Source of the DNA: Bacillota bacterium
GTDB lineage: Bacteria; Bacillota; Clostridia; Lachnospirales; Bianqueaceae
Length of the DNA stretch: 15,913 nucleotides
Direction: 5' to 3'
Assembly (NCBI GenBank): GCA_017474705.1
Contig: JAFVHC010000114.1
Location: 1 to 15,913, forward strand
The position numbers and the translations under genes are program-made. Under the pieces are notes generated by a model, which saw only the letters and a program-made list of their open reading frames with translations, made no database searches and was not told where the DNA came from. Positions 6,573-13,889 of the stretch are shown here, piece by piece. Each line of letters begins with the position of its first letter. Position 1 is the first letter of the stretch.

Positions 6573-8531
6573 TCAATACATGACCCTCGCCACCACTTCC
6601 ATACTGTTCAAGTTGATCACATCGATCTCGTTTTCCAGAACGATATAGAAATGATCCTCGATATACAAACCGCGGGCGTTGTCCCAGTAGCTGACACCCA
6701 TGCGGATGTGGGCTTTTTCATAGAAGCCTTGTGCGTCGGAGTATCCATAGATCACGTATCCGTCATCCATCGGGAACCCGATCAGATCCTTTTCAGCATC
6801 GATCAGGATCGCATGATGGTTGTATGTCGCTTCTGAATAATCACCCGAAGGATAGGCGGTATTCAGCTCGGTGACGTTGGTCGGATCCGACGTGTCGAAC
6901 ATGGATAGTTTCAACCCCCGGACCCTGCCGGTGATCTCATCCGCGTCTTTTCCAAGGCCGAACAGGCGGCCGTCGGTATAATTGTGCAGATAGTTTGAGA
7001 AGCCCGGGATCTTCAGCGCGCTCAACTGTTTCGGCGCCTTTGGATCACTCACGTCCACTGCGAAGAGCGGATCCACCTGCCGGAAAGTACAGAAATATGC
7101 GATATCCCCATTATACCGTACCGAATAGACTTGCTCACCTCTCGCCAAGCCGGTCAGTTTGCCAACGATCTGCATCTGTGCATCCAGAATGAACAGATTG
7201 TTGGTTTGGGAACTATCGTTCCACCAGGAATTCTGGTAATTCTCAAAACCATACTTGGGATCTCGGTACAGCTTATATGTATTGGAATTGCCCGTAGTAA
7301 CGATACGCAGGTATCCATTCTTCTCATCCAGCGCGAAGGATCCATAGATGTTTCCGGAAACACGGCCATCCGCCATATACTTCAGTTTTTTATCCTCTAC
7401 CGCAAAGCGGTTCACCGTCGTCACATGGCCTGTGGCATGGACTTCCACGTCATAAACGCTCTCAGTATAACGGTCTGTGACCACATCCTCATAGGAGCCC
7501 CGCACCAGATACAGACTCTTTTCGTTCATGTAGATATCATCGGTACGGCCTAACACCGCCTGGCACTGGACGATCTCCGCCTTATTGACGTCATACACAC
7601 CCAGGACCGTATACTGTCTGTCTCTGACCTCGCTCTCCGGCGGCAGCAGGATGTCTTCGGCCTCGATCAGATTCTTCTCTCCATCCACATAATAGTGCGG
7701 GATATAGGAATCCGCATTGCTGCGATCCCAATAATTGTAACTGTAGTAATTCGTGACTAAATACAGAGTGCCGTCGATCAAACGACTGTCGGAATACCAT
7801 CCATCCTGTTCGGCTGCCCGCAGGACCTGCGGTGCAGTCCGGTCGCTGACGTCGATGATCTCCATGCGCGTCACTTCCCGGTCCCCATAAACGGATTTAT
7901 AACTGTCGCCATCCGTCCAGTAGGCCATGCTCTCGATGTTGCTGACCAGCACCAGCCGATCTCCGCAAAGGTACATATCATTGATGCTGTACCACCAGTT
8001 TTTCTCGTCAGTCGCGTTTGCCAAAGGCATCTCCGCCACCTGTTCGACCTTCTCCCCTTCGACCTTGAAGATCAGGATGGTGTCGTAGTCATGCAGGACA
8101 TAGATATAGTTGCCATCGGTCTTGACGATGTCGCCCTCATCGATGCCTTCGACCTGGACGTTTGTCGTGGAATGCTCTTTTTCTCCGGAACCATTGGAAG
8201 CATCCTTCGCCTCTTCCGCAGGCATATCCGGCATAGCCTCTTCCTCCGTCGCTTCTTCGACAGCGTCTTCTACATAATAACCTCCGCCATAGTCATACCC
8301 ATGGGCATCGGCCGCTTCCAGCAGTTTCAGGATCTGCTCATAGTTTTCAGCACGAGACAAGGTCCTGGTCTCCGCGACCATCTTGCTGCTCGTCGTATGC
8401 TGCTCGTTTTCCTGCTCTTGCTGAGAAGACTCATCTTTTCCCGAAGAGCTTTCGTCTGTTTTTGCTCCCTTGCCGCATGCGGTAAGCATGAAGATCAGCA
8501 AGATCAGCAGGATGCTCATCATCTTTTTCAT
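6573..8531 (-). CDS. Beta-propeller domain lipoprotein (Beta_propel family)
   Basis: 652 residues from ATG 8531, chosen for the upstream GGGGGAGG and because it gives a clean lipoprotein signal: MKKMMSILLILLIFMLTAC with lipobox LTAC and lipidated Cys19. A Ser/Glu/Gln-rich linker (20-60) and an acidic stretch (88-118, with PDMPAEEAKD) lead to the large domain from about residue 121. That domain opens with STTNVQVEGIDEGDIVKTDG, the hallmark of the secreted C-terminal beta-propeller family distantly related to WD-40. It should be anchored on the outer face of the membrane. It is the third gene of the sigma/anti-sigma operon, and its ATG overlaps the anti-sigma TGA (ATGA at 8531-8528), so translation is probably coupled. 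The molecular function of the family is not established. A sensor or scaffold for the anti-sigma factor is my inference. Confidence 0.9.
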   Translation of the reverse strand: MKKMMSILLILLIFMLTACGKGAKTDESSSGKDESSQQEQENEQHTTSSKMVAETRTLSRAENYEQILKLLEAADAHGYDYGGGYYVEDAVEEATEEEAMPDMPAEEAKDASNGSGEKEHSTTNVQVEGIDEGDIVKTDGNYIYVLHDYDTILIFKVEGEKVEQVAEMPLANATDEKNWWYSINDMYLCGDRLVLVSNIESMAYWTDGDSYKSVYGDREVTRMEIIDVSDRTAPQVLRAAEQDGWYSDSRLIDGTLYLVTNYYSYNYWDRSNADSYIPHYYVDGEKNLIEAEDILLPPESEVRDRQYTVLGVYDVNKAEIVQCQAVLGRTDDIYMNEKSLYLVRGSYEDVVTDRYTESVYDVEVHATGHVTTVNRFAVEDKKLKYMADGRVSGNIYGSFALDEKNGYLRIVTTGNSNTYKLYRDPKYGFENYQNSWWNDSSQTNNLFILDAQMQIVGKLTGLARGEQVYSVRYNGDIAYFCTFRQVDPLFAVDVSDPKAPKQLSALKIPGFSNYLHNYTDGRLFGLGKDADEITGRVRGLKLSMFDTSDPTNVTELNTAYPSGDYSEATYNHHAILIDAEKDLIGFPMDDGYVIYGYSDAQGFYEKAHIRMGVSYWDNARGLYIEDHFYIVLENEIDVINLNSMEVVARVMY

Positions 8532-9235
8532 GGTGTTTCCTCCCCCAAAGGAATCATCAAAATTTGTGTTTCTTCCGGCATGGACGACCACCGCACTGTG
8601 ATCATGAGTACGCCTTCTGTCGTGCCTTCCGGCAGATCGATCGTATCTTCCGTCCAGGTCAGCTGTGTTTCGTCCATGCGGACATCCACGATCTCAGAAC
8701 TCTGATACACGAAATCAAAGTGGACCTGACCGCTGCCATCCAGCAGCAGACGCTCGTCTTCTCCGGGCACCAGCTCCGGATCCAGGCTGTACACATAGCC
8801 GCCGGCATCGGTGTACAGGAACAGTTCATCATACATGGCCAGATCTTCTTCTGTCATGCCTTTTTCTTCTGTTCCATCTGCCACCGCTTCTTCTTCCGCG
8901 GCAGCCTCGTCATCCATCGCTGCTTCCGCAGGCATCTCCTGTGTTTGAGCTTCTTCTGCCTCCGGTGCGGCTGCTTCCTCCCTGGGCTCCTCTGCCTTTG
9001 CTTCTTCTGTCGCAGTACTGATCGCACCGTCCGCACTCTTCTGGTTCTCCCAAGGGCTCCAGATGTTTTTCAGGCCGAATCCGATGAACGCCACGAAAAC
9101 GAAGGCTGTCGCCGCGGCCGCCCAGCGGATCCATAAAGGACGCCGTCTTGAAACCTCAGGTCGGATCCGTTCCGCCTCATATACCAGGTCTTCGTCGATC
9201 TGACCGATCACATCCAGCATTCTGTCATGTTTCAT
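8528..9235 (-). CDS. Membrane-anchored anti-sigma factor (predicted)
   Basis: 235 residues. A short cytoplasmic N-terminus (1-35, with IGQIDEDLVYEA typical of anti-sigma proteins encoded beside Bacillota ECF sigma genes) is followed by one transmembrane helix (about 36-56, Ala/Val/Phe-rich after RRRPLWIRW). Next come a long Glu/Ala low-complexity linker (about 72-130) and an outer domain (about 131-235). There is no HxxxCxxC zinc motif, so it is not a ZAS-type anti-sigma. It starts with ATG inside the sigma gene's stop (overlap 9235-9232) and ends in the lipoprotein start (ATGA 8531-8528), a strictly coupled gene trio. Expected role: hold the sigma factor at the membrane until an envelope signal arrives. 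The call rests on operon position and topology more than on a conserved domain. The linker includes QEMPAEAAMDD, which resembles PDMPAEEAKD in the lipoprotein. Confidence 0.75.
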   Translation of the reverse strand: MKHDRMLDVIGQIDEDLVYEAERIRPEVSRRRPLWIRWAAAATAFVFVAFIGFGLKNIWSPWENQKSADGAISTATEEAKAEEPREEAAAPEAEEAQTQEMPAEAAMDDEAAAEEEAVADGTEEKGMTEEDLAMYDELFLYTDAGGYVYSLDPELVPGEDERLLLDGSGQVHFDFVYQSSEIVDVRMDETQLTWTEDTIDLPEGTTEGVLMITVRWSSMPEETQILMIPLGEETP

Positions 9236-9789
9236 GCGATCGACACTCCTTCCTGTACCAGGTGCTGCCGCAGCGCTTTGCGTGTGCGGAACAGATTGGA
9301 TTTCACTTTGCTTTCCGAAACTTCATACCGCTCGGCGATATCACGGATGCTTTCCAGATACCAATATCTGCGCACGAACAGGATCCTGCTGAACGTGTCG
9401 GTACTGCGCAGGAAATCCGAGATCGCCCGTGCGATGACCCGGTCCTCGATCTGCTCATCCAGATGATACCGACCTTCCAGATCCGCCAGTTCCAGATCCA
9501 CCGCTTCCAGATTGGAGCGTCGACGCGACGCATGTTTCACACGATAGCGATCGATCGAAAGATTCCGCGTGATGCGTCCTAAAAAAGCAGACAGGATGCC
9601 CGGCCGTTCCGGCGGAATAGCGTTCCAGGCGTGCAGCCAGGTGTCGTTCACGCACTCCTCCGCATCTTCCCGGTCCTCCAGGATCCGGATGGCGATCGCA
9701 CCACAGTACGGATGGTATTTCAGATCTGTCTCCTGGATAGCAGCTTCATCGCGTGCCCAGTATAGTTCGATGATCTTTTCGTCTTCCAT
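9232..9789 (-). CDS. ECF-type RNA polymerase sigma factor
   Basis: 185 residues from ATG 9789 (MEDEKIIELYW), preferred over an upstream ATG at 9813 because the GGAGGGAG site sits about eight bases before 9789. Region 2 covers about residues 20-90 (ILEDREDAEECVNDTWLHAWN at 37-57 is the conserved core-binding part, ITRNLSIDRYR its end). Region 4 is at about 125-176 (RYWYLESIRDIAERYEVSESKVKSNLFRTRKAL), with a helix-turn-helix for the -35 element. It heads the operon with the anti-sigma factor and the lipoprotein. No clear ECF-style AAC/CGT promoter stands upstream; instead a housekeeping extended -10 is seen. Confidence 0.93.
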   Translation of the reverse strand: MEDEKIIELYWARDEAAIQETDLKYHPYCGAIAIRILEDREDAEECVNDTWLHAWNAIPPERPGILSAFLGRITRNLSIDRYRVKHASRRRSNLEAVDLELADLEGRYHLDEQIEDRVIARAISDFLRSTDTFSRILFVRRYWYLESIRDIAERYEVSESKVKSNLFRTRKALRQHLVQEGVSIA

Positions 9790-9847
9790 GCGCTTATCTC
9801 CCTCCCTCTCCATGCATGTTCACTTATCCAGACGGAATCCGTTGACA

Positions 9848-9868
9848 TTGGTCGCGGGGGACGACCAA
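9848..9868. other. Hairpin at the predicted 5' end of the sigma operon mRNA
   Basis: Perfect 7-bp inverted repeat TTGGTCG (9848-9854) and CGACCAA (9862-9868) around a G-rich loop. On the minus strand it would begin a few bases after the predicted transcription start, so it could stabilise the mRNA or act as an operator. On the plus strand it is followed by TTTTTT and looks like a terminator, but no rightward gene precedes it. Confidence 0.45.
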
Positions 9869-9877
9869 CTTTTTTAT

Positions 9878-9886
9878 ATTATATCA
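9878..9886 (-). promoter_or_regulatory. Extended -10 promoter of the sigma factor operon
   Basis: Minus-strand TGATATAAT contains a perfect TATAAT (9883-9878) with the upstream TG. The -35 position falls inside the terminator stem of the preceding gatZ-like gene and is poor (ACTCTG), so this would be an extended -10 promoter. The leader to ATG 9789 is about 80 bases. Confidence 0.55.
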
Positions 9887-9887
9887 T

Positions 9888-9925
9888 AAAAGAAAGCAGA
9901 CAGAGTCTTTTTCAACTCTGCCTGC
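9888..9925 (-). terminator. Intrinsic terminator of the citrate synthase-gatZ operon
   Basis: Reading leftward, an 11-bp stem (9925-9915 with 9906-9896, one G-U pair) with an eight-base loop is followed by UUUCUUUU (9895-9888). It lies 14 bases after the stop codon of the gatZ-like gene. Confidence 0.88.
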
Positions 9926-9939
9926 AGAAAAATACATTT

Positions 9940-11253
9940 TCAGCCTAACAATTCCTGACGGGAAGCATAGACATATTCGCTGATCGTATTGTCCACACGG
10001 TCAAAGATCAACGCCTTCGGTTCGTTTTCCAGCAGACCTTCCCGCACCTTGGTATACTGCACCGGCATGAACTGCGACAGAAGCGCCAACGGCACTCCAT
10101 CCTTGAAATTGTCGAGCAGTGTCTGAAGCGCGGCATCGACTTCCTTCTGCGGCAGGTAGTAACGGCAGCGGTCGGAGAAGGAGTACTTGCGCTTGTAAGC
10201 GATCTCCGCCTCAGTGCCATGGTAATGCTTCTGATAGTATTTCGGATCCTTGCGCATGGCTTCATCCAGGACTTCCATGAAATGGCTCTGCTGCTCGGGA
10301 CGATCCGCTAGCCATTCCTTCTCAGCAAATGCAAGGGAGAAGATACCTTCACGCAAAGCCAGGGTCAGGGCCGGACCGACTTTCAGGATACCGACACCGT
10401 CCTCCACCAGTTCACGCAGCTTATACTTCGTCTGATAATCCGTGGAATGACCTTCGAAGACCAGCTGCGGATCCTCTTTGATGGATGCCATCAGCTCAGC
10501 AGCCTTCTCGCGATCATACGGTGTGCAGCCGCTGTCCTTTTCTTCCAGGCCGGGCTGTACGACGACGCCGATGACATACTGCCATGCATCCCCAACGCCC
10601 TGCGCTTCAAACGCTTTCTGGAAGGTGCGGACCGTATTTTTGAAATCTTCGACTTTGGTCACTTCAATGCCGGACGGGCTTTCTTCCTGCGCCCCGCCCG
10701 GGATCGGCACTTCACTGCCGACGATATATACGGGATGGACCGCATCCGGTTTGGTCTTGAGCAGTTCCTGATACGCATCCTCCGCGACCTTGACCAGTTC
10801 CGCACCGCGGCGGGCGATCACTGCATCGGACAAACGTACCGTCGGATCGTCGGAAGCTACACGCATGCTGGTATCCACATGGATCTTGGTGAAACCCGCC
10901 AGCGTGTACAGACGGATCAACGTACGCGCCTCTGCCATTGCTTTTTCCTCATCGTACTTCGCAAAGGTAAGCGGACCCAGATGATCGCCGCCCAGAATGA
11001 CCCGGTCCATAGGCAAGCCGGTCTTTTCGGACAGTTTCTCGATCGCCCGCATGAAATCCGCCGGCTTCATACCGGTATACCCACCATACTGGTCCACCTG
11101 GTTGGCTGTGGCTTCGATCAGAACGACTGTATTGGTGCGTTTCGCATAGCGCATGCAAGCTTCCAGAACCATCAGATTCCCGGTGCAGGCAGAGTAGATC
11201 CCAACGGCCTGACCTTCCTTTTGCAGCTTTACGATGTTTTTCATATAGTTCAT
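9940..11253 (-). CDS. gatZ: GatZ/KbaZ-like protein (tagatose-bisphosphate aldolase non-catalytic subunit family)
   Basis: 437 residues, about the usual length for the family. In enterobacteria GatZ or KbaZ supports the catalytic class II aldolase GatY/KbaY, which splits tagatose 1,6-bisphosphate. Visible family motifs are GIYSACTGN (18-26), LIEATANQVDQYGGYTGM (45-62), LGGDHLGP (87-94), AGFTKIHVDTSMR (118-130) and the mid-protein HPVYIVGSEVPIPGG. No gatY/kbaY, kinase, PTS or regulator gene is nearby. Instead it follows citrate synthase by nine bases and must be co-transcribed. The GGAGG overlapping the gltA stop is about 14 bases from ATG 11253, a long spacing, so the exact start is slightly uncertain. 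The fold is aldolase-like, so an independent sugar-phosphate role is possible. Family assignment is firm; function in this operon is open. Confidence 0.9.
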   Translation of the reverse strand: MNYMKNIVKLQKEGQAVGIYSACTGNLMVLEACMRYAKRTNTVVLIEATANQVDQYGGYTGMKPADFMRAIEKLSEKTGLPMDRVILGGDHLGPLTFAKYDEEKAMAEARTLIRLYTLAGFTKIHVDTSMRVASDDPTVRLSDAVIARRGAELVKVAEDAYQELLKTKPDAVHPVYIVGSEVPIPGGAQEESPSGIEVTKVEDFKNTVRTFQKAFEAQGVGDAWQYVIGVVVQPGLEEKDSGCTPYDREKAAELMASIKEDPQLVFEGHSTDYQTKYKLRELVEDGVGILKVGPALTLALREGIFSLAFAEKEWLADRPEQQSHFMEVLDEAMRKDPKYYQKHYHGTEAEIAYKRKYSFSDRCRYYLPQKEVDAALQTLLDNFKDGVPLALLSQFMPVQYTKVREGLLENEPKALIFDRVDNTISEYVYASRQELLG

Positions 11254-11262
11254 AGTTGTTGT

Positions 11263-12600
11263 TTATTCCTCCAGTTTTCTCATGACACTCTTATATGCCG
11301 GGCGTATGATCTTGGAACTGCCGACCAGTTCCTCGATGCGATGTGCGCTCCAACCCACGATACGGGCGACCGCAAACAAGGGCGTGAACAGTTCCTGCGG
11401 GATATCGAGCATATCATACACAAAACCACTGTAGAAATCCACGTTCGGGCTGACACCTTTATAGATCTGCCGCTTTTCGGCGATGACCTGTGGCGCCAGT
11501 TTCTCTACACTTGTGTACAACGCCAGGGAATCCTCCCAGCCCTTGGCATGTGCCAGTTCTTCCACATAGGAGTGGAAAACCTTCTCACGAGGATCGCTCA
11601 ATGAGTAGACTGCGTGCCCCATTCCATAAATAAGCCCTGCGCCGTCGAATGCTGTATGATCCAGGATCTTTTCGAGATATGCACGGATCTCATCTTCATC
11701 ACGCACGTCTGACACGTGTTCGCGGATGTCCTGCATCATCTGCATGACTTTGATGTTGGCGCCGCCATGTTTCGGGCCTTTCAAAGAGCACATGGCCGCC
11801 GCGATCGCCGAGTAAGTATCTGACCCGGACGATGTGACCACGCGCGTGGTGAAAGTGGAATTATTGCCGCCGCCATGTTCCATGTGCAGGATCAACGCGA
11901 TATCCAGCGCCTGTGCTTCCAGCTCGGTATACTGACTGTCCGGACGCAGCATGCGCAGGAAATTCTCCGCCTGCGACAGGCTCGGATCCGGCCTGTGGAT
12001 GTACATGCTTTGATTATTGTCTATATGATTATACGCATGATAACTGTATGCCGCCAGCATCGGGAAGATGGCGATCAGTTGGATGCATTGACGAATGACG
12101 TTGTCCAGCCGCAGATCATTCGGCCGCTCGTCATAGGATGCCAGCGTCAGGATGCTGCGCGTCATGGAATTCATGATGTCCTTGGAAGGCGCTTTCATGA
12201 TGACATCACGAGTGAAGTTGGTGGGCAAGTGCGCCGCACGGCGCAGCACATCGAAAAACTCCGCTTGCTGTGCTTTCGTCGGTATCTCACCGAACAACAG
12301 CAAATAAGCGATCTTCTCGAACCCGAAACCTTCTTTGCGGACTTCTTCCACCAGATGCTCGATCCGATAGCCGCGGTACCACAGTTCACCTTCCATCGGC
12401 ACCTTTTCACCATTGACGACATGCGCACCGTTCACTTTGGAAATATTGGTCAGACCGGTCAGCACGCCGACGCCGCGCTCATTACGCAGGCCTCGGTTGA
12501 CGCCGAACTCCTGGAACAGTCTGTCTTCGATCTGGTTGTTTTTCAGGCAGTAGCCTTCTTGTCTGGCAGCGTATATTTCGATACGGTTTTCGTTTTCCAC
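11263..12600 (-). CDS. gltA: Citrate synthase
   Basis: 445 residues from GTG 12600, chosen because AAGGGG lies five bases upstream and the 39 earlier in-frame codons (back to 12717) reach the promoter. The enzyme condenses acetyl-CoA and oxaloacetate to citrate in the cytoplasm, the first step of the oxidative TCA branch to 2-oxoglutarate and glutamate. Expected active-site residues are present: His242 (MEHGGGNNS), catalytic His278 (GPKHGGAN), His329 (GMGHAVYS), catalytic Asp388 (PNVDFYSG) and Arg421 (SAHRIEE). The roughly 65-residue N-terminal part before the ELWYRGYRIE segment resembles that of clostridial homologues. A 2-methylcitrate synthase activity cannot be excluded from sequence. It has its own near-consensus promoter and shares a transcript with the gatZ-like gene. 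Confidence 0.93.
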   Translation of the reverse strand: MENENRIEIYAARQEGYCLKNNQIEDRLFQEFGVNRGLRNERGVGVLTGLTNISKVNGAHVVNGEKVPMEGELWYRGYRIEHLVEEVRKEGFGFEKIAYLLLFGEIPTKAQQAEFFDVLRRAAHLPTNFTRDVIMKAPSKDIMNSMTRSILTLASYDERPNDLRLDNVIRQCIQLIAIFPMLAAYSYHAYNHIDNNQSMYIHRPDPSLSQAENFLRMLRPDSQYTELEAQALDIALILHMEHGGGNNSTFTTRVVTSSGSDTYSAIAAAMCSLKGPKHGGANIKVMQMMQDIREHVSDVRDEDEIRAYLEKILDHTAFDGAGLIYGMGHAVYSLSDPREKVFHSYVEELAHAKGWEDSLALYTSVEKLAPQVIAEKRQIYKGVSPNVDFYSGFVYDMLDIPQELFTPLFAVARIVGWSAHRIEELVGSSKIIRPAYKSVMRKLEE

Positions 12601-12707
12601 ATGGACCCCTTTCCTTGAATTTTTAAAGCGAAACGATTCGTTACCGCAAAAATAACAGAAGAGGAAGTCCAGTATCGGAACTGTCTCCCTCTCGCACAAC
12701 ATATGAT

Positions 12708-12736
12708 ATTTTAACACACTAAAGCATTGATGTCAA
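12708..12736 (-). promoter_or_regulatory. Strong SigA-type promoter of the gltA-gatZ operon
   Basis: Perfect -35 TTGACA (12736-12731), 17-base spacer, then -10 TAAAAT (12713-12708). The -35 overlaps the stop codon of the upstream gtrA-like gene (12733-12735). The leader is about 100 bases long and I see no convincing riboswitch or attenuator in it. Confidence 0.8.
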
Positions 12737-13149
12737 GTCCGGCGCTTACGCTCCCGAAAAACGACCCATTTACTGATGAAATAATTCGCCAGGATCACCA
12801 ATACCTGTGCAAAGATCTTCACAGCGATACTATCATATCCCAGCCATTTGATGCCCACCGCCAGGACCGCTTCTTCCATTGCCAGCGTCACCAGACGGCC
12901 ACTGTAGAAGACGGCGGCTTCTTTGATGACTGCCTCCACGCCCAATGCCCGGCTCCGAAAGACCCACTTGCGATTGGTCACATAAGCGAAACTGACGGCC
13001 AGGATCCAGGAAATGATATTGGCCACCAGTGGATCCATGCCCAGCACACGTTCGCAGAACGCGTACGACACAATGCTCACCAGTGTGGTCAATCCTCCAA
13101 AAAACAAGTACAGGATGAATTCCCTGTACTTTTTCCACAGATCATTCAT
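12733..13149 (-). CDS. GtrA family membrane protein
   Basis: 138 residues with four hydrophobic segments (about 10-31, 38-58, 75-98 and 106-130). Family features are FGGLTTLVSIVSY near the start, the loop FAYVTNRKWVFRS (54-66) and the end NYFISKWVVFRERKRR. GtrA-like proteins are thought to help move lipid-linked sugars across the membrane or to take part in wall glycan synthesis. Its ATG overlaps the acyl carrier protein stop by eight bases (ATGAATGA, 13149-13142), so translation is coupled. It is the last gene of the envelope operon, and no terminator follows before the gltA promoter. Confidence 0.88.
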   Translation of the reverse strand: MNDLWKKYREFILYLFFGGLTTLVSIVSYAFCERVLGMDPLVANIISWILAVSFAYVTNRKWVFRSRALGVEAVIKEAAVFYSGRLVTLAMEEAVLAVGIKWLGYDSIAVKIFAQVLVILANYFISKWVVFRERKRRT

Positions 13150-13372
13150 CCTGCAGCTTCTTGATCAATTCCTGCATCGCTTCGATGGTATTGAAATTAT
13201 ACGGCTCCAGGTCTTCCACTTCGATCTCCACGTCGAACGCTTCATTGAATTCGCCCACGATGGAAATGATATCGAAGGAATCCAGGATCCCATCATCGAT
13301 CAGCTTCTTCTCGTTCACAAAGTCCACATCCGGACGGATGCCTTCGAGGATCTCCAAGATACTATCAATCAT
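13142..13372 (-). CDS. Acyl carrier protein (DltC-like or specialised ACP)
   Basis: 76 residues. The phosphopantetheine site is Ser32 in GILDSFDIIS; the acidic four-helix pattern and the length fit a free-standing carrier protein. DSF rather than the DSL usual in fatty-acid ACP, together with the envelope-gene context, suggests a carrier dedicated to modifying a surface polymer (D-alanyl or other acyl groups), not bulk fatty-acid synthesis (inference). No adenylation or MBOAT gene is in view; one may lie beyond the right edge. The start 13372 is one base past the signal-peptidase stop, and its site AGGAG is inside that gene's last codons. The stop overlaps the gtrA start. Confidence 0.85.
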   Translation of the reverse strand: MIDSILEILEGIRPDVDFVNEKKLIDDGILDSFDIISIVGEFNEAFDVEIEVEDLEPYNFNTIEAMQELIKKLQDE

Positions 13373-13373
13373 C

Positions 13374-13889
13374 TTACAATTTCTCCTTTATCGTATGCTG
13401 TGGTATCAGTCTACCAATAATATCATCTTCCAGAACGATGCCGACCTGCGTACTGCGGCTGTCTACACTTTCGGATATATTATCTCCCAAGACGAAATAC
13501 TCTTTTTCCTTCAGAGTGATCTGTGTCTGCAACAGCCCGGCTTCATCAAATCTCATGTTCTCATATGCTTCCGGCACGGTCCCATTGACCAATAAATTTC
13601 CATCCCGGATCACGAGTGTATCACCCGGGACACCTGCGACACGTTTGACAAGCTTGCTTTTCAATCCCTGTGCACGGAAGATGATGACTTCTCCGCGTGC
13701 AGGCAGCGAGCCGCGCTTATCGATCAGCACCAAAGAAAACGAATGGTATGTCGGTTCCATAGATCTTCCCTGGATCAACAACAGCTGAAACGCATATCTT
13801 GAAACGAGATACGCCGCCAGGATCACCATCAGGAAGCATATGACCAGGGGCCGACGGGATTTACTGCTCTTTCTCCTCGATCTCTTCAT
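13374..13889 (-). CDS. lepB: Signal peptidase I
   Basis: 171 residues, a typical Gram-positive size. A very basic N-terminus (KRSRRKSSKSRR) precedes one membrane anchor (about 14-30). The catalytic Ser43 is in GRSMEPT and the general base Lys82 in KLVKRVAGVPGD. The later boxes VLGDN and SVDSR complete the S26 family set. It cleaves signal peptides at the outer membrane face. ATG 13889 lies inside the small membrane protein gene (29-base overlap) without a clear binding site, so translation is probably coupled. Placement within a surface-polymer operon, not with secretion or ribosomal genes, suggests an accessory signal peptidase for particular clients. Confidence 0.93.
   Translation of the reverse strand: MKRSRRKSSKSRRPLVICFLMVILAAYLVSRYAFQLLLIQGRSMEPTYHSFSLVLIDKRGSLPARGEVIIFRAQGLKSKLVKRVAGVPGDTLVIRDGNLLVNGTVPEAYENMRFDEAGLLQTQITLKEKEYFVLGDNISESVDSRSTQVGIVLEDDIIGRLIPQHTIKEKL

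Noticed and set aside
9848..9880. Rightward intrinsic terminator (hairpin plus T-run)
   Set aside because: No rightward gene precedes it; the leftward sigma operon leader explains the position better.
10447..11604. Plus-strand open frame across gatZ and gltA
   Set aside because: It spans two real opposite-strand genes and their junction, with no recognisable protein features.
12601..12717. Longer citrate synthase start, including an ATG at 12700
   Set aside because: It has no ribosome binding site, lies in the promoter/leader, and the GTG at 12600 has a well-placed AAGGGG.
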